A stretch of DNA of 64,000 nt from assembly GCF_014852005.1 (NCBI RefSeq), contig NZ_JACVAU010000002.1, positions 558,001 through 622,000 on the forward strand, read 5' to 3'. The DNA is from Pseudoxanthomonas sp. PXM03. GTDB lineage: Bacteria > Pseudomonadota > Gammaproteobacteria > Xanthomonadales > Xanthomonadaceae. Shown here in pieces: positions 50,784 to 62,257 of the stretch (position 1 is the first letter of the stretch; every line of letters starts with the position of its first letter). The translations under genes and the position numbers were made by a program. The notes under the pieces were generated by a model. It searched no databases. It saw only the letters and a list, made by a program, of their open reading frames with translations, and had not been told where the DNA came from.

Positions 50784-51746
50784 ATGAACCTGCGCGATCT
50801 GAAGTACCTGGTGTCGCTGGCCGACCACAAGCATTTCGGTCGTGCGGCTGCGGCCTGCTACGTCAGCCAGCCTACGCTCTCCACGCAGATCAAGAAGCTG
50901 GAAGACGAGCTGGGCGTGCCGCTGGTGGAGCGCGCGCCCCGCAAGGTGATGCTGACGCCCGCCGGTCGCGATGCCGCCGATCGCGCACGCCGCATCGTCG
51001 CCGAAGTCGAACAGATGAAAGAAGCCGCGCGCCGCAGCCAGGACCCCGAAGCCGGCACCGTGCGCCTGGGACTGTTTCCCACCCTCGGCCCCTACCTGCT
51101 GCCGCATGTGGTACCGCGGCTGCGCGCACGGTTTCCGCATCTGGAACTGCTGCTGATCGAAGAGAAGAGCGACGTGCTGCTGTCGCGCCTGCGCGAAGGC
51201 AAGCTCGATGCCGGCCTGCTCGCGTTGCCCGTGGCGGACGACCAGTTGCATACCGAGTTCCTGTTCGAGGAACCCTTCCTGCTCGCCGTGCCGGAATCGC
51301 ACCCGCTGGCAAAACGCGAGTCGCTGACGCTAGCCGAACTTTCGCAGCATCAACTGCTGCTGCTTGAAGACGGACACTGCCTGCGCGAACAGGCGCTGGA
51401 CGTATGCCGCCTCTCGGGCGCCAACGAGAAGTCGGAGTTCCGCGCCACCAGCCTGGAAACGCTGCGGCAGATGGTCGCCGCCGACGTCGGCATCACCCTG
51501 CTGCCGACCCTGGCGGTGAAGCCCCCCGTAGCGCGTTACGAGAACATCCACCTGCTGGGCTTCAGCGATTCGCATCCCAGTCGACAGATCGCCATGGTGT
51601 GGCGCAGGAGCTCGGCCATGAACGATTTCCTGATGGAACTGGCCGGTGTGTTCCGCGACCTGCCGCCCGGTCTTTTCGAACTGGACGCGTCCTTCGTCAG
51701 CCCGCAGGCCGCGAGCGGCCGCAACACACCATCCCGCTCGCCGTAG
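50784..51746 (+). CDS. oxyR: Peroxide-sensing regulator OxyR
   Basis: A 320-aa LysR regulator. HTH residues 1-60 ([20 protein letters not shown]). The redox pair is Cys199 in [13 protein letters not shown] and Cys208 in DVCRLSG, at the same numbers as in E. coli Oxy[21 protein letters not shown] is the inducer-domain signature. ATG 50784 follows GGAGGGAGCCC. It controls the upstream ahpCF through the operator at 48224. A stretch of Ser/Pro-rich residues ends the protein. Confidence 0.95.
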   Translation: MNLRDLKYLVSLADHKHFGRAAAACYVSQPTLSTQIKKLEDELGVPLVERAPRKVMLTPAGRDAADRARRIVAEVEQMKEAARRSQDPEAGTVRLGLFPTLGPYLLPHVVPRLRARFPHLELLLIEEKSDVLLSRLREGKLDAGLLALPVADDQLHTEFLFEEPFLLAVPESHPLAKRESLTLAELSQHQLLLLEDGHCLREQALDVCRLSGANEKSEFRATSLETLRQMVAADVGITLLPTLAVKPPVARYENIHLLGFSDSHPSRQIAMVWRRSSAMNDFLMELAGVFRDLPPGLFELDASFVSPQAASGRNTPSRSP

Positions 51747-51868
51747 TTGGCTTGAACCCTCGTCGCTTCCGGGCTACGGTAGGCGCGCAAAACAGGACTC
51801 CGATGGGCGGCGCGGCAACGCGTCGCCCGTTTCCTTTTGCGCGACCCCAAAATCCAGAGAGAACCGTG

Positions 51869-52309
51869 ATGAACAACACCCGCACCAGCGGCCTGCCGCC
51901 TTCGCTGCCCCCGCTCGTCGTCTCCAGCCGCGACATGTCCCGTCTGGAGGCCTTGCTGGACACCCCCGTGCTGCGGCGGCACCCGGCCGCGCTCGCCCTG
52001 ATGGACGAACTGAACCGCGCCGACGTGCGCGCACCGGACCGGATGCCGGACAACGTGGTGACGATGCACTCGCGCGTGGAGTGCGAAGACGAACTCACCG
52101 GCGAGCACCATCGCCTGACGCTGGTGTACCCGCACGAAGCAAACGTCGAGACCGGACGGGTTTCCGTGCTTGCCCCCGTAGGCAGCGCCCTGCTGGGAAT
52201 GTCGATCGGGCAGACCATCGACTGGCATGCGCCGGGCAACCGGCCGCTCAGGTTGCGCGTAACCGCGATCAGCTACCAGCCCGAAGCCAACGGCGACCAC
52301 CATCGCTGA
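51869..52309 (+). CDS. rnk: Nucleoside diphosphate kinase regulator Rnk
   Basis: A 146-aa protein of the GreA/GreB C-terminal FKBP-like fold. [20 protein letters not shown] opens the domain, then the core [20 protein letters not shown] and [20 protein letters not shown] follow, with [17 protein letters not shown] at the end. Rnk-like proteins bind RNA polymerase without cleaving RNA. It has its own spacing of 122 bases from oxyR and is followed by tal 113 bases later. Confidence 0.87.
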   Translation: MNNTRTSGLPPSLPPLVVSSRDMSRLEALLDTPVLRRHPAALALMDELNRADVRAPDRMPDNVVTMHSRVECEDELTGEHHRLTLVYPHEANVETGRVSVLAPVGSALLGMSIGQTIDWHAPGNRPLRLRVTAISYQPEANGDHHR

Positions 52310-52422
52310 GCCTGCAACGCCGGCTATCGCATCAATCCACGAAAAGTACGCTCCCGCAGCCGGCCCGTCCCTGCGGGACAAGGCATACTTGTGGCCCGAT
52401 TTCCCCCACTCCATCGACGCCC

Positions 52423-53388
52423 ATGACCGACACCACCCCCTCCAAGCTGCAGCAACTGCGCGACCTCTCCGTGGTCGTCGCGGATACCGGCGACTACGAC
52501 GCCATCAAGCGCCTCAAGCCGGTGGACTGCACCACCAATCCCACGCTGGTGAAGAAGGCACTCGACCTGCCGGTGTACGCCGACCTGATCGAAGAACAGC
52601 TCGCCTGGGCGCGCACGCAGGGCGGCGGCGAGGCGCTGGTGGATGAGGTCGTGGACCGCCTGACCGTCGGCGTCGGCGCGAAGCTGGCCGGCCTGATCCC
52701 CGGCCGCGTTTCCACCGAGGTGGATGCCGACCAGGCCTACGACACGGCGGCTACCGTGGCCAAGGCTCGCAAGTTCGTGCAGATGTACGCCGACCAGGGC
52801 ATCGGCCGCGACCGCATCCTGATCAAGGTCGCCTCCACCTGGGAAGGCGTGGAAGCCGCACGCGTGCTGCAGGCTGAAGGCATCGACTGCAACCTCACCC
52901 TGATCTTCAATCCGACCCAGGCCATCGCATGTGCCGAGGCCGGCGCCTTCCTGATCTCGCCCTTCGTGGGCCGCATCCTGGACTGGTACGTGGCCAACGG
53001 CCAGGCGCCGGCCAACATCGACGAGGATCCGGGCGTGGTGTTCGTGCGCGGCGTGTACGCCGAGTTCAAGCGGCGGGGATCGGCGACGGTGGTGATGGGC
53101 GCCTCGTTTCGCTCGACCGCGCAGATCGAAGCGCTGGCCGGTTGCGACCGGCTGACCATTTCGCCGGACCTGCTGGAGAAGCTGGACCAGGACCACGGCC
53201 CACTGCCGCGCAAGCTGTCGCCGGTCCAGGTCGAACCGGTCACCGCAGCGCCGGTGACGTCGGAGAGTTTCGCGGCGGCCATCGCGGCCGATCCGATGGC
53301 GAAGGAAAAGCTGGCCACCGGCATCGAGATCTTCGCCAAGGACCTCGAAGCACTGCGCGCGACGATCCGCGAGAAGCTCACCGCCTGA
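52423..53388 (+). CDS. tal: Transaldolase
   Basis: A 321-aa transaldolase (TalA/B type) of the non-oxidative pentose phosphate pathway. Asp25-like residue in [20 protein letters not shown], the catalytic Lys135 in [12 protein letters not shown], the [20 protein letters not shown] strand and [15 protein letters not shown] are all present. Length is close to that of E. coli TalB. ATG 52423 is the only sensible start. Confidence 0.95.
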   Translation: MTDTTPSKLQQLRDLSVVVADTGDYDAIKRLKPVDCTTNPTLVKKALDLPVYADLIEEQLAWARTQGGGEALVDEVVDRLTVGVGAKLAGLIPGRVSTEVDADQAYDTAATVAKARKFVQMYADQGIGRDRILIKVASTWEGVEAARVLQAEGIDCNLTLIFNPTQAIACAEAGAFLISPFVGRILDWYVANGQAPANIDEDPGVVFVRGVYAEFKRRGSATVVMGASFRSTAQIEALAGCDRLTISPDLLEKLDQDHGPLPRKLSPVQVEPVTAAPVTSESFAAAIAADPMAKEKLATGIEIFAKDLEALRATIREKLTA

Positions 53389-53485
53389 GACGGATCGTCG
53401 CGCGTGTCTGCGCACGCTGGCGGGCGATCGGACCCCGGGTTTGCCTGGCCTGCGCGCGGGTCCCCACCGCAGGCAAGGCAACGGG

Positions 53486-53556
53486 CGGGAGCGACGCAAG
53501 TCGCGACTGCAGGCCCTTGGCGTACCGGGAGCCGGCACCTGACGTCGCTCCCACAG
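53486..53556. repeat. Inverted GGGAGCGACG intergenic repeat
   Basis: CGGGAGCGACGCAAGTCGCG starting at 53486 and, in reverse, GACGTCGCTCCCACAG ending at 53556 form an imperfect inverted pair. It resembles the GGGAGCGACGTAAGTCGCGA element scattered in Xanthomonadaceae genomes. It lies between the convergent tal and msrA genes; the rest of the 207-base gap holds no gene. Confidence 0.65.
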
Positions 53557-53596
53557 GGACACACCTTCAACCTGCAGCATCACGCAGTTGCAGGCG

Positions 53597-54247
53597 TCAG
53601 GTCTCCAGCCCGATCGGGCAACTCACGCCGGTGCCACCCAAGCCGCAATAGCCGTTGGGATTCTTCGCCAGGTACTGCTGGTGGTAGTCCTCGGCATAGT
53701 AGAACGGCGGCGCCGGATGGACGGTCTCGGTGGTGATGTCGCCGTAACCGGCGGCAAGCAGCGTCTGCTGATAGACCTTCAGGCTGGCCTCGGCTGCGGC
53801 CTGCTGTTCCGGTGTATGGCAGTAGACGCCGGAGCGATACTGCGTGCCGACATCGTTCCCCTGGCGCATGCCCTGGGTGGGATCGTGGCTTTCCCAGAAC
53901 ACTTGCAGCAGACGTTCGAACGACACCTGCGCCGGATCGTAGACCACACGCACGACTTCGTTATGGCCGGTCTGGCCGGAACAGACCTCCTCGTAGGTCG
54001 CGTTCGGCGTGCCGCCGCCGGCATAGCCGACCGACGTGCTGTACACGCCCGGCAGGTTCCAGAACTTGCGCTCGGCACCCCAGAAGCAGCCCAGGCCGAA
54101 CTCCACCTGCTGCAATCCCTCGAATGCGTCGCGCAGCGGATGGCCGTTGACGAAATGCACGTTGTGCAACGGCAGCGGCGTCTCGCGTCCCGGCAGCATG
54201 TCTTCCGTGCGCGGCATGCGCTGCTTGTAGGCTCCGATACCCAGCAT
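53597..54247 (-). CDS. msrA: Peptide methionine sulfoxide reductase MsrA
   Basis: A 216-aa MsrA repairing Met-S-sulfoxide. The nucleophilic Cys54 is in [33 protein letters not shown] then [12 protein letters not shown] is the second signature; recycling Cys lie near the C-terminus in [19 protein letters not shown]. Length matches the E. coli enzyme. It is in a minus-strand run with the DUF2007 and GST genes. Confidence 0.95.
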   Translation of the reverse strand: MLGIGAYKQRMPRTEDMLPGRETPLPLHNVHFVNGHPLRDAFEGLQQVEFGLGCFWGAERKFWNLPGVYSTSVGYAGGGTPNATYEEVCSGQTGHNEVVRVVYDPAQVSFERLLQVFWESHDPTQGMRQGNDVGTQYRSGVYCHTPEQQAAAEASLKVYQQTLLAAGYGDITTETVHPAPPFYYAEDYHQQYLAKNPNGYCGLGGTGVSCPIGLET

Positions 54248-54279
54248 GGCGAACCTCTTGATCGTGGGGGAAGGACGGA

Positions 54280-54549
54280 TCAGGCGGGCAGGATGCCGAC
54301 GCCCTCATCGTCGCCTTCCAAGATGGGGCCGTCGTCGCGCGATTCCAGTCCGAGCGCTTTCACGATGCCCTCTGCTTCAGGAAACGCCGGGTCCGGAACG
54401 CAGACACGCAGCACACCGAAAAGAGGCAGTTCACCCATGCCGCCCAACAGCGATTCGCCGAACACGAACGCGGGAATCTCAGCCTCCTCCAGCGCGTGCT
54501 TGACCAGATGGGCGTCGAACAGGTTGTCGGCCAGGTAGACCACGCGCAT
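54280..54549 (-). CDS. DUF2007 putative signal-transducing protein
   Basis: An 89-aa protein with the DUF2007 domain: [20 protein letters not shown], then [19 protein letters not shown] and a [20 protein letters not shown] end. This fold is PII/ACT-like and its function unknown. An acidic tail ([12 protein letters not shown]) follows. It lies 32 bases upstream of msrA on the same strand. Confidence 0.8.
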   Translation of the reverse strand: MRVVYLADNLFDAHLVKHALEEAEIPAFVFGESLLGGMGELPLFGVLRVCVPDPAFPEAEGIVKALGLESRDDGPILEGDDEGVGILPA

Positions 54550-54585
54550 GGATGTGTCCTCCGGGACCAGCCTACACCGGGTCCG

Positions 54586-55254
54586 CTACAGCGGGGAGCG
54601 CAGTGACTCGGTGGCCGCGACCGATTCAGTTTCCGCCGCCGCTGCTGCGCGCCATTCCCGCATCGCCGGCAGCGCGAACAGCGCATCCATGTAGCGGCGC
54701 GCGACGGCGTCGACCGGCACGCCGTAGCCGTCGAAGCGGACCGCCACCGGCGCGTACATCGCATCGACGATGCCGAAGTCGCCGCACAGGAACTCCCCGC
54801 CATCGCCTTGCGCGTCACGAAGCTGGCGCCACAGTCCCTGCACACGGTAGATGTCGCGCTGGGCAGCGGCATCCCCGCGGTAGGCATCCGGGGTCCGCCG
54901 GCTGTTCATCGGCAGCTGCGTGCGCAGTGCCACGAAGCCGGAGTGCATCTCCGCCGCCGCGGCCCGCGCCATGGCGCGGGCGGCCAGGTCCTTCGGCCAC
55001 CCCCGGCCGTCCAGCCAGCGCTCGTTGGCATACTCGCAGATGGCCAGCGAATCCCAGACCTGGACGTCGCCATCATGCAGTGCCGGTACCTTGCCCGTCG
55101 GGGAGTGGCGCAGGACCTCATCGGCGAACTGCGGCGTATCGAGGGGCAACCGGACCTCCTCGAAGCCCACCCCGAAGTGCCGCAGCAGCAGCCACGGCCG
55201 CAGCGACCAGGACGAGTAGTTCTTGTTGCCGATGACCAGGACGGGAAGGCTCAT
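54586..55254 (-). CDS. Glutathione S-transferase family protein
   Basis: A 222-aa GST. The thioredoxin-like N-terminal domain begins LPVLVIGNKNYSSWSLRPWL with Ser as the likely glutathione-activating residue, followed by SPTGKVPALHDGDVQVWDSL (cis-Pro and the glutathione gamma-glutamyl contact) and AICEYANERW. The helical C-terminal domain follows, with FLCGDFGIVDAMYAPVAVRF. It resembles the YfcF/zeta-like single GSTs; the substrate is unknown. It is divergent from glnS. Confidence 0.88.
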   Translation of the reverse strand: MSLPVLVIGNKNYSSWSLRPWLLLRHFGVGFEEVRLPLDTPQFADEVLRHSPTGKVPALHDGDVQVWDSLAICEYANERWLDGRGWPKDLAARAMARAAAAEMHSGFVALRTQLPMNSRRTPDAYRGDAAAQRDIYRVQGLWRQLRDAQGDGGEFLCGDFGIVDAMYAPVAVRFDGYGVPVDAVARRYMDALFALPAMREWRAAAAAETESVAATESLRSPL

Positions 55255-55345
55255 GCGGGGATCCACGCGCGTCGGGCTGTTCAGGATAGACCAGTGCGAG
55301 CGCCGGACCGGCTAAACTTGAGTTTTTCCGAGCCTGTCCGCCCCG

Positions 55346-57103
<1,758 letters not shown>

Positions 57104-57177
57104 GCCGGCGGTTTCACCGCCCGTTGAGGCGGTGCGCGGCAGGCTGACGTTTCCAACAACGAAGAATGGAGTCCGCC

Positions 57178-57600
57178 ATGCCTCGCACCGTCCTGCGCCT
57201 GCCGTTCGCCCTGCTGCTGATGCTGGCCCCGTTGATGGCGCTGGTCGGGTGCGCGGCACCGGCGTCCACCGACAGTTCCGCTGCCGAGCCGCCCGCCGCG
57301 TCCGCGCACGCGCCCAAACCCACGGGCGGCACATTGCCGCCGCGCGAAGCCGGCGCAGTCACCGTCGACTACGCCTGCAGGACCAGCGCCGACTGCGCGG
57401 TGAAGAACGTCGGCAACTGCTGTGGTGCTATGCCGGCCTGCGTGAACAAGAACAGCCCCACCGATCCCCAGGGCGTGCAGGCGCAGTGCGCCGCCAGCGG
57501 TCGCATGGGCGTTTGCGGCTTCGCTGACGTGACCGCCTGCCAATGCGTCAGCGGCCGCTGCGAATCCGATTCCTCCATCGCCAGACTCCCTGCCCAGTAA
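57178..57600 (+). CDS. Cys-rich lipoprotein of unknown function
   Basis: A 140-aa lipoprotein. The signal core LPFALLLMLAPLMAL leads to the lipobox LVGC (Cys25). A Pro/Ala/Ser-rich linker follows, then a compact domain with about nine Cys: YACRTSADCAVKNVGNCCGA, PACVNKNS, VQAQCAASGRMGVCGF and ACQCVSGRCES, suggesting several disulfides. I know no named family for it. Its stop overlaps the deaminase start (TAATG), so the two are translated together. Confidence 0.7.
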   Translation: MPRTVLRLPFALLLMLAPLMALVGCAAPASTDSSAAEPPAASAHAPKPTGGTLPPREAGAVTVDYACRTSADCAVKNVGNCCGAMPACVNKNSPTDPQGVQAQCAASGRMGVCGFADVTACQCVSGRCESDSSIARLPAQ

Positions 57601-58160
57601 TGCTCTACCAACAGATCCATCTCACCCTGCCCGCCTGGACCCACGACCTGGTCGACCCTGCGGCGACCTACGCGAGCGACGAAGCCAAGGTCGCGCTGGC
57701 CATCGACCTGTCGCGCCGCAATGTGGACGCCAACACCGGCGGCCCGTTCGGCGCGGTGGTGTTCGGCCCCGATGACCGCGTCATCGCCCTCGGCGTGAAC
57801 CGCGTAATGCCCCACACCTGCTCGCTGGCGCATGCCGAGAACATGGCCTACATGCTGGCGCAGCAGCGCCTGCAGACGCCGCGCCTCAACGACCGCATCG
57901 CGCCCGTGGTGCTGGCCACGTCCTCGCAGCCGTGCTGCCAGTGCTACGGCGCCACGGTATGGGCCGGCATCGACCGCCTGCTGATCGGCGCACGCGCCGA
58001 GGACGTGATGGAACTGACCGAGTTCGATGAAGGTCCGCTGCCGGCGGACTGGATCGGCGAGCTCAACAAGCGCGGCATCGAGGTCGTGCGCGACCTGCGC
58101 CGCGAGGATGCACGCGCGGTGCTCCGGCACTATGGCGAGTCGGGCGGCGACACGTACTGA
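57600..58160 (+). CDS. Nucleoside deaminase (guanine/cytidine deaminase fold)
   Basis: A 186-aa zinc deaminase. The catalytic HAE is at 78-80 (SLAHAENMAYML) and the second zinc motif PCCQC at 111-115 in TSSQPCCQCYGATVWAGIDR. GGPFGAVVFGPDDRVIALGV is the family N-terminal strand. It resembles guanine deaminase-like and tRNA-type nucleoside deaminases; the substrate is not clear. Its ATG (57600-57602) shares a base with the upstream lipoprotein stop. Confidence 0.88.
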   Translation: MLYQQIHLTLPAWTHDLVDPAATYASDEAKVALAIDLSRRNVDANTGGPFGAVVFGPDDRVIALGVNRVMPHTCSLAHAENMAYMLAQQRLQTPRLNDRIAPVVLATSSQPCCQCYGATVWAGIDRLLIGARAEDVMELTEFDEGPLPADWIGELNKRGIEVVRDLRREDARAVLRHYGESGGDTY

Positions 58161-58169
58161 GCCGCGCGC

Positions 58170-58196
58170 GGAGAAGCCCTCGAGTCCGGCTTCTCC
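58170..58196 (+). terminator. Hairpin after the deaminase gene
   Basis: A stem GGAGAAGCC / GGCTTCTCC with a nine-base loop lies about ten bases after the deaminase stop. Only a short T-poor tail (TGTACCC) follows, so it is a possible rather than certain terminator. Confidence 0.45.
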
Positions 58197-58250
58197 TGTA
58201 CCCTGTCCCCGCGGCAGGAGCCGCAGCCATCCGCTTCACGCGACCGCGCC

Positions 58251-59303
58251 ATGTCATCGACGACCGGCCTGCTGGCTTATTGCCGCCAGGGATTCGAACC
58301 CGAACTTGCTGCCGAACTGACCGAGCGCGCCGCGCTGGCCGGGTTCGCCGGCTATGCGCGCGCGCAGCGCAACGATGGTCATGTCGTGTTCGTCTGCGAG
58401 GAAGCGCAGGCGCTGGACCGCGCCCTGCCCTGGCGCGACCTGATCTTCGCCCGGCAGAAGCTGCGACTGCTCGCCGAACTGCGCGGCATCGACCCCAAGG
58501 ACCGCATCACGCCGCTCCTCGCCGCCCTGGCGGGCAGCGGGCGCTACGGCGACCTGTGGGTGGAACACCCGGACTCCGACAGCGCCAAGCCGTTGGCAGG
58601 ACTCGCGCGCAGTTTCGGCAATGCGCTGCGGCCGGCACTGCGCAAGGCCGGCTTCCTGAGCGAGAAGGACGATGCGCGCCTGCCGCGCCTGCATGTGGTG
58701 TTCGTGCAGGGCGACCACCTGTTCCTGTGCGTCGCCGATGCACGCGACAGCGCGCCCTGGCCGCTCGGTATCCCACGCCTGAAGTTGCTGCCCGACGCAC
58801 CGTCGCGCTCTGCATTGAAGCTGGAAGAAGCCTTCCTGTCGCTGCTCGACGAACGCCAGCGCGAGACCCTGCTGAGGCCCGGCATGACCGCCGCCGATCT
58901 CGGCGCCGCGCCGGGTGGCTGGACCTGGGTACTCACGCGCCATCACCTGCGCGTGACCAGCGTCGACAACGGCCCGCTGCGCGAGCACGTGCTGGCGACC
59001 GGCCTGGTCGAGCATCTGCGCGCCGACGGCTTCCACTGGAAACCCTCGCAGCCGCTGGACTGGATGGTCTGCGACATGGTGGAGCAACCGCGGCGCGTGG
59101 CCGAGCGCATGGCGTACTGGTTCCGCGAAGGCTGGTGCCGGCACGCCGTGTTCAATCTCAAGCTGCCGATGAAGAAACGCTGGGACGAAACGAAGCTGTG
59201 CCTGGACCTGTTCGCCGAACAGGCCGGCAGGTCGCTGGAGGTGCGCGCACGCCAGCTCTACCACGACCGCGAAGAGATCACGGTGTTCGCCACGCCCGGC
59301 TGA
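58251..59303 (+). CDS. rlmM: 23S rRNA C2498 2'-O-methyltransferase RlmM
   Basis: A 350-aa enzyme. The N-terminal THUMP-like domain (LLAYCRQGFEPELAAELTER) precedes the Rossmann domain with the SAM motif TAADLGAAPGGWTWVL. The catalytic K-D-K-E type residues are in LDWMVCDMVEQPRRVAERMA and VFNLKLPMKKRWDE, and the C-terminus reads YHDREEITVFA. It methylates C2498 of 23S rRNA. Length is near that of E. coli RlmM. Confidence 0.94.
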   Translation: MSSTTGLLAYCRQGFEPELAAELTERAALAGFAGYARAQRNDGHVVFVCEEAQALDRALPWRDLIFARQKLRLLAELRGIDPKDRITPLLAALAGSGRYGDLWVEHPDSDSAKPLAGLARSFGNALRPALRKAGFLSEKDDARLPRLHVVFVQGDHLFLCVADARDSAPWPLGIPRLKLLPDAPSRSALKLEEAFLSLLDERQRETLLRPGMTAADLGAAPGGWTWVLTRHHLRVTSVDNGPLREHVLATGLVEHLRADGFHWKPSQPLDWMVCDMVEQPRRVAERMAYWFREGWCRHAVFNLKLPMKKRWDETKLCLDLFAEQAGRSLEVRARQLYHDREEITVFATPG

Positions 59304-59343
59304 GCCGCGGAGACCTGCCTACACGCCACCCGAGGGGACACGG

Positions 59344-60276
59344 ATGACGTTGCACCGAATGAAGATGCTGCTCGCACTTGGCTTGGCCGCAGGGCTGGCG
59401 GGCTGCACCCACACGGAAGAAACCGCGCGGACGACGCCGGAATCCCTGTACGTTGCACGCGACGTCGTGGGTGATGGTGTTTTCAGCACGGGGGTCGAAG
59501 GCCCGGCCTTCGGTCCCGACGGCGCGCTGTATGCGGTGGGTTTCGGGCGCGATGGCACCATCGGCAGGGTGACGTTCGATGCCGACGGCGGCGGCGACGC
59601 GGCCCTGTACGTGACGCTGCCGGAGGGCAGCACCGGCAACGGCATCCGCTTCGATGCAGACGGCTTCATGTACGTGGCCGACTACACCGGCCACCGGATC
59701 CTGCGCATCGATCCCCGCGACCGCACGATCGGCGTGTTCGCTACCTTGCCCGGCGCGCACCAGCCCAACGACATCGCGTTCGCGCCCAACGGGATGTTCT
59801 ACGCCAGCGATCCGGACTGGAGCACGGGCACGGGCCAGCTCTGGCGCGTGCTGCCCTACGGTGCGGCGACCGTGCTGGAAACCGGCATGGGCACCACCAA
59901 CGGGGTGGAAGTCGGCCCGAAGGGAGATGTCCTGTATGTCAACGAAAGCGTGCAACGACGCGTGTGGGCATACGACCTGGATGGCAGCGGCGGGATATCC
60001 GGCAAGCGCCTGCTGGTCGCCTTCCCCGACCACGGGCTGGATGGCATGCGTACCGATGCGAGGGGCAATCTCTACATCGCGCGCTACGGTGCCGGCACGG
60101 TGGCAGTGGTGTCGCCGCAGGGCAAGGTGCTGCGCGAGGTGAGGCTGAAAGGCCGGAAACCCACCAACGTCGCCTTCGGCGGACCGGACGGACGCACCGT
60201 CTTCGTCACCCTGCAGGACCGGGGTGCCATCGAAGCCTTCCGCGCGGACTATCCGGGGCGCGAGACCGGCCTGTGA
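59344..60276 (+). CDS. SMP-30/gluconolactonase-like lipoprotein
   Basis: A 310-aa lipoprotein with lipobox LAGC (Cys21). The rest is a six-bladed beta-propeller of the SMP-30/gluconolaconase/LRE-like group: VEGPAFGPDGALYAVGFGRD, TGNGIRFDADGFMYVADYTG, HQPNDIAFAPNGMFYASDPD, GTTNGVEVGPKGDVLYVNES and DGMRTDARGNLYIARYGAGT. The conserved Glu/Asn/Asp metal ligands of lactonases are present in these strands (Glu in VEGPAF, Asn in QPNDIAF and Asp in LDGMRTD). It would hydrolyse a lactone in the periplasm; the substrate is unknown. Confidence 0.83.
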   Translation: MTLHRMKMLLALGLAAGLAGCTHTEETARTTPESLYVARDVVGDGVFSTGVEGPAFGPDGALYAVGFGRDGTIGRVTFDADGGGDAALYVTLPEGSTGNGIRFDADGFMYVADYTGHRILRIDPRDRTIGVFATLPGAHQPNDIAFAPNGMFYASDPDWSTGTGQLWRVLPYGAATVLETGMGTTNGVEVGPKGDVLYVNESVQRRVWAYDLDGSGGISGKRLLVAFPDHGLDGMRTDARGNLYIARYGAGTVAVVSPQGKVLREVRLKGRKPTNVAFGGPDGRTVFVTLQDRGAIEAFRADYPGRETGL

Positions 60277-60348
60277 CGGCGTGCCGCGGACGTCTCAGGC
60301 GCTGACATGCCGGCGTGGCAAGATGCCTCCCTGACAAGGAGACCCGCG

Positions 60349-61071
60349 ATGCTGCCGATCGAACTCAAGGACCCCGCCGGTTTCGGCAACGAGTTCCTGC
60401 GCCTGACCCTGCTGCAGGGCTTCCAGTCGCTGACCAAGCGCGATCTTGAACTGCTGATCTTCGTGCTGCTGGAACGCGACGGCACCATCGGCCGCGACGA
60501 ATCCAATTTCACCGTCGCCGGCAAGCTGCGGGTCACGCCGGCCAAGATCAAGGCGCTGCGCCGCGATGGTTACGCACGCTGGCGGGCGCTGGTGCCCGAG
60601 GAGCGCGATGCCGCCCTGCAACGCATCGTCGCGACGGCATTGACCGAGACCAACCTGAAATCGGGTGCGAAGCATGTCAGCGAACGCAGCCGCAAGGAAG
60701 GCTTCCTCGCCATCCGCATCGAGCATCCCGACGACCATCAGCAGTTCGAACAGGCCATCCTCGAGGTGGGTGCGCTGCCCGTGTACGAGCGCAATCGCGA
60801 CGTGGTGGCGGTGCGCTTCGATACGCTGCTGGCCATTGCCGAACGCTGGGGCTACCTGCAACCCGACCCCGCTGCCGTGACGGCCGAGCTGAAGAAGCTG
60901 ATGCCCGCGACGGAAGAGGTCGCCGACCTGCTGAAGAAGGACCTCACCAAACTGCGCTGGCAGGATGCGCGCAATGCGCTCAACAGCCTCGGCGCCAAGG
61001 CCGTTGCCAGCACCGCCGAGGGCGGATTGAAGGGCGTGCTGAAGATCGTCTTCCCCTTCATCCCCGGCTGA
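60349..61071 (+). CDS. Cytoplasmic protein of unknown function
   Basis: A 240-aa protein; ATG 60349 has AAGGAG seven bases upstream. The first ~80 residues (GNEFLRLTLLQGFQSLTKRD, FVLLERDGTIGRDE, VAGKLRVTPAKIKALRRDGY) look like a winged helix. The middle is alpha/beta (FLAIRIEHPDDHQQFEQAIL), and the C-terminal part is helical (AELKKLMPATEEVADLLKKD) with a hydrophobic end VLKIVFPFIPG. I do not recognise a family. It converges on the Gfo/Idh gene with six bases between stops. Confidence 0.7.
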   Translation: MLPIELKDPAGFGNEFLRLTLLQGFQSLTKRDLELLIFVLLERDGTIGRDESNFTVAGKLRVTPAKIKALRRDGYARWRALVPEERDAALQRIVATALTETNLKSGAKHVSERSRKEGFLAIRIEHPDDHQQFEQAILEVGALPVYERNRDVVAVRFDTLLAIAERWGYLQPDPAAVTAELKKLMPATEEVADLLKKDLTKLRWQDARNALNSLGAKAVASTAEGGLKGVLKIVFPFIPG

Positions 61072-61077
61072 CGGATT

Positions 61078-62202
61078 TCAGGCCGCCGCAATCGCTACGC
61101 GCGTACCCCCGGCGCGTGCCGAGGCGAAGATCGCATCCAGCGCCACCATGTCCCGCAAGCCCTCCTCGCCCGGCACGCGCGGCGGCGTGCGCTGCAGGAT
61201 GGCCAGCGCGTCGGCGTCCATCTGCCTCGCCTGCTGCGCGGGCGTCGCGCCGATCACCGCGTCGAACCGGCGCCCGTCGCTGGCTTCGCCGCGAACGCCT
61301 TCGTAGGCCTGGAACGGCGACAGTTCGTACCATCCGTCCGCGCAGTCGGCGTGCAGCAGGTTCATGTTGCGGCCGAAGCTGGTCGCGCAGTCGGCCACGG
61401 CGCCATCGGGGAATTCGAGCCGGAAGCGCATCGACTCGTCGACGCCACGGAAGATATCGGCGCGCTCCACATGCGGCGTCGCCGTCACCGCGATGGGCTC
61501 GGCACCCGCGGTATAGCGCGCGGCATTCAATGCGTACACGCCCATGTCGTACATCGCGCCGCCGCCACGCACGGGATCCAGGCGCCAGTTGTCGCCGCTC
61601 GCGCCATCGAATCCGCGGAACCCGGCTTCCGCGCGGATCCGCTGCAGGCGCCCGAACGGATGCGACCGGGCCAATGCCATGACCGCCTGCGTGTTGGGTT
61701 CGTGCTGCATGCGGTAGCCGATCGTCAGCTGTACGCGATGCTGCCGGCAGGCCTCGATCATCGCGCGCGCCTCCGCCGCATCCATGGCCATCGGCTTCTC
61801 GCACCACACGTGCTTGCCCGCGGCCGCCGCGCGCAGGGTGAACGGCTTGTGCAGGTGGTTCGGCAGGACGATGTACACGACATCGATGTCGGGGTTGTCG
61901 GCGATGCGGTCGAAGCCCGCGTAGTCGTAGACGTTGCGGTCGGGAATGCGGTGACGACGCTGCCATTCTTCGGCCTTGGCCGGCGTACCGGTGACGATGC
62001 CGGCCAACCGGCAGTGCTTCGTCATCTGCAGCGCAGGTGCGAGCAGGTCGCGGCTGTAGTAGCCGAGGCCGACCAGGGCGACGCCGAGCGGGCGTCGATC
62101 CTTCGCACGCGCGGCAGGCAACATGCCGACCAGGCCGGCGGCGCCAAGCCCGCCCAGCACACGGCGGCGTGAAGGGTCATGGGGGGGATGCGCAGGATTC
62201 AT
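61078..62202 (-). CDS. Tat-exported Gfo/Idh/MocA family oxidoreductase
   Basis: A 374-aa protein. A twin-arginine signal, SRRRVLGGLGAAGLVGM, fills about residues 11-33. The Rossmann domain follows (GVALVGLGYYSRDLLAPALQ, then VYIVLPNHLHKPFTLRAAAA and HVWCEKPMAMDAAEARAMIE with the EKP motif). GGGAMYDMGVYALNAARY is the substrate domain signature. The full set resembles glucose-fructose oxidoreductase, which keeps bound NADP in the periplasm. The sugar substrate is unknown. Confidence 0.88.
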   Translation of the reverse strand: MNPAHPPHDPSRRRVLGGLGAAGLVGMLPAARAKDRRPLGVALVGLGYYSRDLLAPALQMTKHCRLAGIVTGTPAKAEEWQRRHRIPDRNVYDYAGFDRIADNPDIDVVYIVLPNHLHKPFTLRAAAAGKHVWCEKPMAMDAAEARAMIEACRQHRVQLTIGYRMQHEPNTQAVMALARSHPFGRLQRIRAEAGFRGFDGASGDNWRLDPVRGGGAMYDMGVYALNAARYTAGAEPIAVTATPHVERADIFRGVDESMRFRLEFPDGAVADCATSFGRNMNLLHADCADGWYELSPFQAYEGVRGEASDGRRFDAVIGATPAQQARQMDADALAILQRTPPRVPGEEGLRDMVALDAIFASARAGGTRVAIAAA

Positions 62203-62257
62203 CGCGGATACTCCGGCCGGGAACGGCGAGGCTACCGCATGCGCTGCATGCCCGTCG

